Below, piece by piece: positions 14,353-19,304 of a DNA stretch of 19,304 nucleotides. The stretch is from the NCBI GenBank assembly GCA_037442205.1, contig JBBIQS010000126.1, forward strand, positions 1-19,304, written 5' to 3'. Position 1 is the stretch's first letter. Every line of letters begins with the position of its first letter. The notes below the pieces were generated by a model. It was not told where the DNA came from. It searched no databases and saw nothing but the letters and a program-made list of their open reading frames with translations. The translations under genes were made by a program, and so were the position numbers. Source of the stretch: JBBIQS01 sp037442205 (GTDB lineage Bacteria; Myxococcota; Myxococcia; Myxococcales; UBA5297).

Positions 14353-15617
14353 ACCCCTTGATTCTCCTGGCTGTTTTGGCCGCCACCGATCCCACCCCCT
14401 CCAGCCCGAATTCCGAGCCGGCCAAGCCGCCCGAGCAGGGCGCCCAGCCCTCCGGCGGCGACGATCTGGCGCGCGAGCTCGAGCAGGTGCTGGCCAATCC
14501 CTCGCCGCCCTCGGCGACGAAGTCAGCGTCGGGCCCGGCGGGCAGCGGCCTGCTCAACCCCGACATCAGCGTCATCTCGGACGGCGTCATCGGCGGCTGG
14601 AACCAGCGGCCGATCTTCCTGTCGGGCGACGACCCGGATCTCGCCGCGGGCGCAGCCGGCCGTGCCCTGGGGCTGACCCTGCAGGAGCTGGAGATCGGCT
14701 TTCAGTCGACCGTCGATCCCTACTTCATCGCCAACGCATTTCTGACCATCCCCAACCTCCAGGGGCTCGAGGTCGAGGAGGCCTACGCCGCCACCACCTC
14801 GCTGCCCTGGGGCTTTCAGCTCAAGGCGGGCGTGTTCCGCTCCTCGGCGGGCCGGCAGAACGAGCAGCACCTGCACACGCAGAGCTTCTCCCTCCGGCCG
14901 CTGATCAATGCCGCCTACCTCGGCCCCGACGGCCTGCGCGGCCCCGGCGCCCAGCTCTCCTGGCTCGCTCCGACGCCCTTCTTCCTGCGGCTGGCCGCCG
15001 AGGTCTTCTCGCTGCCGCACGACGCTGAGCTGCTGACCTTTGGCGGCGCCTCGCGCTACAACCCCTCGGCGGTGGCGACTGCCAAGACCTTCTTCGACCT
15101 GGGCTCGTCGCTGTCCCTGATGCTCGGCGGCACCTTCGCCTTCGGCCACGCGCCGGTGCCCGACTCGACCGGCATCGCGCCGCCCGAGTTGCAGGGGCCG
15201 CGCTCGTGGATGGCCGGCGGAGACCTCTACCTGAAGTGGAAGCGGCCCAACGACGTCGAGGGCTACTTCTGGCTGGCGCTGCAGGCCGAGTACTTCTACC
15301 GCCACATCGCCCCCAGCGCCGATGCCGCCAGCCTGGAGCCAGTGCCGGCGCAGCTCGACGGCGGAGCCTACGCCCAGCTGGTGGCCCAGATCGCCCGGCG
15401 CTGGCAGGCCGGCGTCCGCTTCGATCTCCTCGGACTGCCGGAGAGCGAGCTGATCCACCGCGCCGCCCGGCTGTCGGGCATGTTCCAGATCGCTCCCAGC
15501 GAATTCTCCCGAGTGCGGCTGCAGTACTTCCGCGGCCTTGCCGCTGCCGCGCCCGAGCAGGGGCTGATGCTGCTGCTCGAGTACTCGATCGGCGCCCACG
15601 GCGCTCACCCCTACTAA
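14349..15617 (+). CDS. Outer-membrane beta-barrel protein of the metal-uptake operon, 422 aa
   Basis: A short signal peptide (cut near AVLAA, residue 12) and a disordered Pro/Ser-rich stretch (15-68) precede a long beta-rich part. That part begins LLNPDISVISDGVIGGWNQR, continues ELEIGFQSTVDPYFIANAF and EVEEAYAATTSLPWGFQLK, and ends in a terminal aromatic (HPY), as outer-membrane barrels do. Sequences of this type, from memory, occur next to zinc ABC transporters and have been labelled zinc-regulated outer-membrane receptors, although no TonB box or plug domain is evident here. It overlaps the permease gene by ATGA and precedes the binding-protein gene, so it probably provides the outer-membrane entry step for the metal. 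Confidence 0.8.
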   Translation: MNPLILLAVLAATDPTPSSPNSEPAKPPEQGAQPSGGDDLARELEQVLANPSPPSATKSASGPAGSGLLNPDISVISDGVIGGWNQRPIFLSGDDPDLAAGAAGRALGLTLQELEIGFQSTVDPYFIANAFLTIPNLQGLEVEEAYAATTSLPWGFQLKAGVFRSSAGRQNEQHLHTQSFSLRPLINAAYLGPDGLRGPGAQLSWLAPTPFFLRLAAEVFSLPHDAELLTFGGASRYNPSAVATAKTFFDLGSSLSLMLGGTFAFGHAPVPDSTGIAPPELQGPRSWMAGGDLYLKWKRPNDVEGYFWLALQAEYFYRHIAPSADAASLEPVPAQLDGGAYAQLVAQIARRWQAGVRFDLLGLPESELIHRAARLSGMFQIAPSEFSRVRLQYFRGLAAAAPEQGLMLLLEYSIGAHGAHPY

Positions 15618-15667
15618 CTCCCGGAATCAGGACGCACCTTCTCTCGTCCGTCATTCAAGGAGGTCCC

Positions 15668-16570
15668 ATGGCCCCGAAGACGACCCTTCTCCTTTCACTG
15701 CTGCTCGCCTCCACTGCCCAGGCCGCGCCGGTCAAGGTGGCCACCTCCATCGAGACCTTCGCCTCGCTCGCCCGCGCGGTCGGCGGCGACCGCGTCGAGG
15801 TGCAGTCCCTCTCCCGCGGCTACCAGGACCCGCACTTCGTCGATGCCAAGCCCAACCTGCTGGTGGTGCTCTCCCAGACCGATCTCCTCGTCTTCGCCGG
15901 GCTCGACCTGGAGATCGGTTGGCTGCCCCCGCTGGTGACCAACTCCCGCAACGAGCGCATCCAGCCCGGCCAGCGCGGTAGCCTCGATGCCAGCACCGCC
16001 ATCGACGTCATGGAAGTCCCCACCGGCGCGGTGAGTCGCGCCCAGGGCGACATCCACCCCCGCGGCAACCCTCACTACTGGATCACCCCGGTCAATGCTC
16101 TCAAGGTCGCCAAGGAGATCGCCGACCGGCTCAAGCAGCTCGACCCCGCCGGCGCCGCCAGCTACGACGCCAACCTCCAGGCCTTCGGCGCCCAACTCAA
16201 GGCCCGCGCCCCTGCCTGGAGCGAGAAGGCCAAGAGCCTCAAGGGCCTGAAGGTGGTCAGCTACCACAAGAGCTTCGGCTATCTGGCGCGCTGGCTGGGC
16301 CTGGACGAGGTGGGCTACGTCGAGGACAAGCCCGGCATCCCGCCCGACCCCAAGCATCTGGTGGAGCTGATCGAGCACTCCAAGGCCGAGGGTGTGAAGC
16401 TGGTGATGGTCGAGTCTTTCTATAACCGCTCGATCGCCCAGTCGGTTGCCGACAAGGCGGGAGCCAAGCTGGCGGTCATTCCCAGCAACGTCGGCGCCAC
16501 CCCGGCCATCGCCGACTATCCCCAGCTGATCGACGCCATCCTCGACGCGCTGCTCAAGGCCGCCAGTTAG
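15668..16570 (+). CDS. znuA: Periplasmic zinc-binding protein of an ABC importer, 300 aa
   Basis: A signal peptide (1-19 or 20, cut after AQA) is followed by the cluster A-I fold: VKVATSIETFASLARAVGGD at the N-terminus, His56 in DPHFVDAKP, His136 in NPHYW, His200 in SYHKSFGYLA and Glu249 in MVESFYN. Three histidines fit zinc more than manganese, because manganese-specific members usually have two His with Glu and Asp. No long His-rich loop is present. The ATG at 15668 has AAGGAGG five bases upstream (15657-15663); a longer frame upstream is shadow of the barrel gene. It closes the operon 50 bases after the barrel gene. Confidence in the family is high; metal specificity is inference. Confidence 0.95.
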   Translation: MAPKTTLLLSLLLASTAQAAPVKVATSIETFASLARAVGGDRVEVQSLSRGYQDPHFVDAKPNLLVVLSQTDLLVFAGLDLEIGWLPPLVTNSRNERIQPGQRGSLDASTAIDVMEVPTGAVSRAQGDIHPRGNPHYWITPVNALKVAKEIADRLKQLDPAGAASYDANLQAFGAQLKARAPAWSEKAKSLKGLKVVSYHKSFGYLARWLGLDEVGYVEDKPGIPPDPKHLVELIEHSKAEGVKLVMVESFYNRSIAQSVADKAGAKLAVIPSNVGATPAIADYPQLIDAILDALLKAAS

Positions 16571-16585
16571 AAGAGGAGGCAGGGC

Positions 16586-16608
16586 ACAGCCCTTGCTCAA
16601 AGGGCTGT
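16586..16608 (+). terminator. Hairpin after the metal-uptake operon
   Basis: ACAGCCCTT (16586-16594), a five-base loop GCTCA and AAGGGCTGT (16600-16608) form a perfect 9-bp stem just 15 bases after the znuA stop. There is no T-tract, so it is not a classical intrinsic terminator; it may stabilise the 3' end or separate the operon from the sigma gene. It overlaps the most upstream possible start (TTG 16593) of the next gene, arguing against that start. Confidence 0.45.
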
Positions 16609-16700
16609 CCATGCGCTCCCTCGACGCCCATTTCGACGCCCCTCCCCGGCAGCCCCGCAGCCCTCGCGGCGCGAAGTCCCGCGCAGGTGCCCGAATTGAC

Positions 16701-17396
16701 ATGGCTTTTTCGACCCCGGCGCGGCGGACCGCCGGCGGCGCCGCCCTCCGCTCCGTTTTGGCCGGTGGGGAGCGGCTCCCCAGCGCCGGCGGCGGCTGTG
16801 GTGATTCTCCCAGGGGCGCCAAGCAGGCGGCCGAGCAACTGGACGCCGACCTGAAGCTGGCCAGCGAGGCCTCGGCCGAGCGGCATGCGTTCGAGGCCCT
16901 GGTGCGCCGCTATCAGCGGGACGTCTACGGCATCGCGCTGTCGGTATTGGGCGACCCCGACCTGGCCTGGGATGCGGCGCAGGAGTGCTTCCTCAAGCTG
17001 TACCGCCGGCTCGCCACCTACCGCGGCGAGGCGCCGCTCAAGGCCTGGCTGTCGCGGGTGGCGCTCCACGTGGCGCTCGACCTGCGCCGCGGCCGGCTGC
17101 GCATCCCCGAGGTCGGCCTGGAGGATCGCGCGCTGTGCAGCCTGCCCGATGACGCCCACCGTCCGGACGAGCGCGCAGCGCTGAGCGAAGACGGTAGGAG
17201 GCTGGGCGAGGCCTGGTCGAGCCTGGGCGAGATGCATCAGGCCATCCTCTCCCTGCGCGAGCTGGAGGGGCTCTCCTACGCGGAGATCGCCCAGGCGCTG
17301 GAGATCCCGGTGGGGACGGTGATGTCCCGGCTCTTCTACGCCCGCCGCACCCTGCGCGAGCGGATGGAAGGGCTGGAGCTGCCGCTCGCGGCCTAG
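16701..17396 (+). CDS. ECF-type RNA polymerase sigma factor, 231 aa from the chosen start
   Basis: Region 2 spans about 62-130 (FEALVRRYQRDVYGIALSV, then DAAQECFLKLYRRLATYRGE and PLKAWLSRVALHVALDLRRG), and region 4 about 170-222 (GLSYAEIAQALEIPVGTVMS followed by RLFYARRTLRERM). There is no region 1 or 3, so it is a group 4 sigma factor. The start is uncertain: in-frame options are TTG 16593, ATG 16611, ATG 16701 and TTG 16758. None has a good ribosome binding site at normal spacing. The upstream part is Arg/Pro-rich and unlike sigma factors, which usually run 180-210 residues. No anti-sigma gene follows; the next gene is convergent. The family call is firm, but the regulon and signal are unknown. 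Confidence 0.88.
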   Translation: MAFSTPARRTAGGAALRSVLAGGERLPSAGGGCGDSPRGAKQAAEQLDADLKLASEASAERHAFEALVRRYQRDVYGIALSVLGDPDLAWDAAQECFLKLYRRLATYRGEAPLKAWLSRVALHVALDLRRGRLRIPEVGLEDRALCSLPDDAHRPDERAALSEDGRRLGEAWSSLGEMHQAILSLRELEGLSYAEIAQALEIPVGTVMSRLFYARRTLRERMEGLELPLAA

Positions 17397-17461
17397 CTGG
17401 AATTCGGCCGGACCGCCGCCCGCCGGTCACGCCCCCCTGAAGCGGCGCCGGGCGAGCTCGA

Positions 17462-17480
17462 GGGCGACTTGCCGTCGCCC
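17462..17480. terminator. Hairpin 1 between convergent genes
   Basis: GGGCGAC, loop TTGCC, GTCGCCC: a perfect 7-bp stem 65 bases after the ECF sigma stop. It is flanked by CTC and GAG that can add three pairs with a two-base bulge. It could act on transcripts from either side; no T-tract follows. Confidence 0.4.
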
Positions 17481-17502
17481 GAGCGATCGCCCGGTCCAAC
17501 TC

Positions 17503-17517
17503 ACTCCGTCTCGGAGT
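17503..17517. terminator. Hairpin 2 between convergent genes
   Basis: ACTCCG, loop TCT, CGGAGT: a perfect 6-bp stem with a three-base loop, the second of three hairpins in the convergent gap. Its function is inferred from position. Confidence 0.35.
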
Positions 17518-17531
17518 CTGCCCCCAGCGCG

Positions 17532-17555
17532 GGCGCCGCCCTCGCGAGCGGCGCC
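17532..17555. terminator. Hairpin 3 between convergent genes
   Basis: GGCGCCGC, eight-base loop CCTCGCGA, GCGGCGCC: a perfect 8-bp GC stem that ends seven bases beyond the stop of the minus-strand sigma region-4 gene. It is the strongest candidate transcript end for that gene, though it lacks a T-tract. Confidence 0.45.
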
Positions 17556-17562
17556 GGCAGGC

Positions 17563-18090
17563 TTACCCCTCGTCTTCCGGCGGCGGCAGATCGCCGTCGG
17601 CGGCCTCGCGCAGCTTGAGCAGACCGCGGGTCTCGACCTGGCGGATGCGCTCCCGGGTCAGGTTCATGATCGCCCCCACTTCCTCGAGGGTGATCCCGCC
17701 CTTGTCGGCCACGTCCAGGGCACAGGTCGACTCCAGCTCCCAGATCTCCTTGTCAGGGAAATTGAGCTTGATCGACCCGGTCTCCGGATTCACGTCGAGG
17801 TAGAGGTGGTGCTTGCAGCTGACGAAGAGGCAGGGGCGAGGGCTGTTGACGCAGTCGGCCCGGAAGCGCGGGCGCAGCTGCTCAATGCTCTTCATCATCT
17901 CCTCTTCTTCGGCGTCCACCATCCCCATCGCCCGGCGGCGGCGCAGGTCGCGCGCCATCTCCTTGCGCGACATGGTCTTCGAGCGGCGCACTCCCTGGCG
18001 ACCGGCATCATCTCCGCCCTCGGCGGCGTCGGCGGCCTCGGCGCTCAGCGGCTCGGGCTCGTTGGCTAGGTCCTGCTTGGGCTGGCTCAT
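17563..18090 (-). CDS. Orphan sigma-70 region-4 DNA-binding protein with Cys/His cluster, 175 aa
   Basis: The N-terminal 60 residues are acidic and then basic, probably disordered. The middle (80-123) holds C80, C87, C92, H94, H95 and C123 in CVNSPRPCLFVSCKHHLYLD and ELESTCALDV, a plausible zinc or redox site. The end (133-160, ITLEEVGAIMNLTRERIRQV then ETRGLLKLRE) is a typical sigma-70 region 4 helix-turn-helix that recognises -35 elements. There is no region 2, so it cannot act as an ordinary sigma factor. It may instead be a transcription regulator that touches -35-like DNA or RNA polymerase. The ATG has GAGGAGAGG upstream. It lies 112 bases downstream of the merR-type gene, with two hairpins between them. 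Confidence 0.85.
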   Translation of the reverse strand: MSQPKQDLANEPEPLSAEAADAAEGGDDAGRQGVRRSKTMSRKEMARDLRRRRAMGMVDAEEEEMMKSIEQLRPRFRADCVNSPRPCLFVSCKHHLYLDVNPETGSIKLNFPDKEIWELESTCALDVADKGGITLEEVGAIMNLTRERIRQVETRGLLKLREAADGDLPPPEDEG

Positions 18091-18114
18091 GCCCCTCTCC
18101 TCGATCTTCGGTTG

Positions 18115-18131
18115 GGCCGGATGATCCGGCC
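18115..18131. terminator. Hairpin between the MerR-type and region-4 genes
   Basis: GGCCGGA, loop TGA, TCCGGCC: a perfect 7-bp stem about 25 bases upstream of the region-4 gene start. It could terminate the merR transcript, or be an operator or leader structure for the region-4 gene. On the plus strand a T-containing run follows (GTTGTTCGTCTT); on the minus strand none does. Confidence 0.35.
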
Positions 18132-18159
18132 GTTGTTCGTCTTCACCCCCTACCCACCC

Positions 18160-18176
18160 GGCCCGCTCTTCGGGCC
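18160..18176. terminator. Second hairpin downstream of the MerR-type gene
   Basis: GGCCCG, loop CTCTT, CGGGCC: a 6-bp stem 27 bases after the stop of the MerR-type gene on the minus strand. It is the likelier transcript end of that gene, but has no T-tract. Confidence 0.35.
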
Positions 18177-18202
18177 CCGACCCGCCCCGGCTTCCTGGTC
18201 AC

Positions 18203-18742
18203 TTACCCCGCCGGCCCCGGCTCGTGCTGCTGAGCCCCGGGGCCGCGGGCGCCGGCCACCAACTGGCTGGCGATTCGCTCCAACTGGCGGACCAGACGCT
18301 TGCCGTCCCGGCGGGCCTCGCCCACCGCCTGCTCCAGCCGCTTGCGCAGCGGCTCCGGCAGACCGCGCACGTCGAGTTCCTTCAGGTGGCGCGACAGGAT
18401 GGTGTCGAGCACCCGGTCCAGCTCCTCGATGTCGTTGCGGTAGTAGACGAAGGAGCGGCGGATCTCCTCGAGGGTCATCCCCTCGCCCATCATCTTCTTG
18501 ATCAGGTTGATCCGCCGCACGGTCCCCACCGGGTAGAGCCCCTGGCTGCCCTGGTGCTTGCCCTTGCGCCCGACGCGGCGGCTGCGCGGCAGCAGACCGG
18601 CCTGGATGTACTTGCGGAAGGTGGCCTCGGAGAAACGCTGACCGAGCGGCTTGAAGATCTCGACGATATCGCGCGCCGACAGCCCGCCCGCGCTCTCCCC
18701 CTCGATGACGGCCAGCTCTGACGCTTCGAGGAGACGACCCAT
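18203..18742 (-). CDS. MerR-family transcriptional regulator, 179 aa
   Basis: The winged helix-turn-helix spans about 20-100. LSARDIVEIFKPLGQRFSEA and TFRKYIQAGLLPRSRRVGRK give helices 1-2 and the wing. GLYPVGTVRRINLIKKMMGE and GMTLEEIRRSFV match the MerR YxxxxVxxIxxI and GxxLxEI motifs. A helical coiled-coil dimerisation region (100-160) and a disordered tail complete it. It has no cysteine, so it is not a classical metal-sensing MerR, and no ligand domain is evident. A clear promoter lies upstream, with a paired inverted repeat that also covers the start codon, suggesting autoregulation. The target genes are unknown; the adjacent region-4 gene is the nearest candidate. Confidence 0.88.
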   Translation of the reverse strand: MGRLLEASELAVIEGESAGGLSARDIVEIFKPLGQRFSEATFRKYIQAGLLPRSRRVGRKGKHQGSQGLYPVGTVRRINLIKKMMGEGMTLEEIRRSFVYYRNDIEELDRVLDTILSRHLKELDVRGLPEPLRKRLEQAVGEARRDGKRLVRQLERIASQLVAGARGPGAQQHEPGPAG

Positions 18743-18803
18743 TGAATGGACTCTCTTCGGTATCGACGCTTGAGTAGTTTATTCCAGATACCTTCTATTC
18801 AAT
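18741..18803 (-). promoter_or_regulatory. Promoter and inverted-repeat operator of the MerR-type gene
   Basis: On the minus strand a perfect TTGACA (-35, 18814-18809) is followed after 18 bases by TATCTG (-10, 18790-18785), predicting a leader of about 35 bases. Two nested inverted repeats frame the region: ATTGAAT (18741-18747) with ATTCAAT (18797-18803), and GGTATC (18759-18764) with GATACC (18787-18792). The right copies overlap the spacer and -10, while the left copy overlaps the start codon. The stretch is markedly AT-richer than its surroundings. Autoregulatory binding by the encoded MerR protein is inference. Confidence 0.55.
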
Positions 18804-18873
18804 GTACTTGTCAAGCGGAGCGGTGAGGCGGCTCTCGTTTCAATGCCGGGGAGGCGTGCACGGGGTGCCCGCA

Positions 18874-18923
18874 ATGCGCACGCGACATCGGCGCGAGCCG
18901 CGGCGAAGCGGGCGCCTGCGCAT
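18874..18923. other. Long imperfect hairpin in the GC-rich spacer
   Basis: ATGCGCA (18874-18880) pairs with TGCGCAT (18917-18923), GGCGC (18890-18894) with GCGCC (18912-18916), and CCGC (18898-18901) with GCGG (18908-18911) around loop GGCGAA. The 3' arm is fully paired for 16 bases, while the 5' arm has bulges of nine and three bases. It sits in the 288-base spacer (18743-19030) that holds no convincing gene. It could be a transcript end for the right-edge gene, or a structured RNA. Confidence 0.35.
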
Positions 18924-19030
18924 CGGCGAGGTCTTCGGAGGGAGTGGGTGGCGGGCCGAAGGCGAGTGCGCGAGCGCCCGCCGGCTAAGGCGGCGCCAGC
19001 CGCGCGCTCAGTCGCAATGGACCAAAGAGA

Positions 19031-19304
19031 TCAGCGCATGCTCAGCTTGTCGAACGTGCCTTCGATCCGGAGCACTTGGTCGGGCTTGAGGTTGATTTCG
19101 AAATCCCGCTTGCGCTCGGCCGGGTCCTGCAGGTGGAGGACGTGCTTGCCGCTGCTCAGCCGCCGGGTGAGCGTCGGTCCAGCTTCTTGGGCCGACTTGC
19201 CGGTGAAGGACTCGCCGTCCACCCACACGTACGCCCAGGGCATGATCTTGACGATCACCTTCCCCTGCCCGGCCTGGCTCTTGGGCGAGCCGGCCGGTGC
19301 CACC
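19031..19304 (-). CDS. C-terminal part of a PEGA-like domain protein (upstream part outside the window)
   Basis: Only the last 90 or so residues are present; the frame is open to the window edge, so the true start lies beyond it. The sequence GKVIVKIMPWAYVWVDGESF, then RRLSSGKHVLHLQDPAERKR and DFEINLKPDQVLRIEG, follows the PEGA pattern (P-x-A-x-V-x-VDG, then a glycine and H-x-V-x-L strand). This beta-sandwich repeat is found at the C-termini of surface proteins and of many myxobacterial Ser/Thr protein kinases. Whether a kinase domain precedes it cannot be seen. The gene ends at a TGA (19033-19031), followed downstream on its strand by the hairpin-rich spacer. Confidence 0.75.
   Translation of the reverse strand, partial: VAPAGSPKSQAGQGKVIVKIMPWAYVWVDGESFTGKSAQEAGPTLTRRLSSGKHVLHLQDPAERKRDFEINLKPDQVLRIEGTFDKLSMR

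Noticed and set aside
15206..15667. Upstream extension of the ZnuA-like frame into the barrel gene
   Set aside because: The extension is Arg-rich shadow; the ATG at 15668 has AAGGAGG upstream and begins a signal peptide.
18874..19005. tRNA, RNase P RNA or tmRNA in the hairpin-rich spacer
   Set aside because: No acceptor or T-arm pattern (GGTTCRA), no GAGGAAAGTCC-type RNase P core and no tmRNA tag signature were found.
18802..19089. Plus-strand frame of 95 codons in the spacer left of the right-edge gene
   Set aside because: It has Arg-rich composition, no ribosome binding site, and overlaps the antisense of the PEGA-like gene; the spacer is better explained by hairpins.

Overview
The window is very GC-rich and densely coded, and reads like a chromosomal segment from a myxobacterium-like deltaproteobacterium (Myxococcota). 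I base this on many lipoproteins with clear lipoboxes, a ribbon-helix-helix protein with a Pro/Ala linker of the kind that precedes an FHA domain, a PEGA-like C-terminus, a class III cyclase with HAMP, and a SUMT-HemD fusion. The taxonomic call is inference, as no rRNA or species marker is present. I saw no tRNA, rRNA, CRISPR array, insertion sequence or phage gene.

Layout. Positions 1-12276 are almost entirely minus-strand and tightly packed. In transcription order they hold an NTF2-like lipoprotein, a membrane adenylate cyclase, a coiled-coil lipoprotein, a membrane protein with HEAT-like repeats, a small unknown protein, a CcsA/HemX-type membrane protein, hemA, hemC, a cobA-hemD fusion, two large lipoproteins with propeller-like sequence that overlap by ATGA, and a ribbon-helix-helix protein. 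hemA, hemC and cobA-hemD overlap by 1-4 bases and form a translationally coupled tetrapyrrole block leading from glutamyl-tRNA to uroporphyrinogen III; hemB is not in the window. At the left edge the ribbon-helix-helix gene runs, out of frame, into a piece of DNA topoisomerase I.

Positions 12419-16570 are plus-strand and form a zinc (or related metal) uptake operon. It encodes a small exported His/Cys protein, an ABC ATPase, an ABC-3 family permease, an outer-membrane beta-barrel protein and a ZnuA-like binding protein. The set covers uptake from the outer membrane to the cytoplasm. An ECF sigma factor follows, separated by a strong hairpin.

Positions 17563-18742 carry two minus-strand regulators: an orphan sigma region-4 protein with a Cys/His cluster, and a MerR-type regulator behind a recognisable TTGACA promoter. 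A GC-rich, hairpin-rich spacer of about 290 bases separates them from the C-terminal end of a PEGA-like protein at the right edge.

No complete novel defence or mobile system is visible. The points most worth a second look are the divergent SUMT active site, the metal-uptake operon with its small His/Cys protein, the orphan region-4 regulator, the structured spacer near 18874-19002, and the chimeric left edge.
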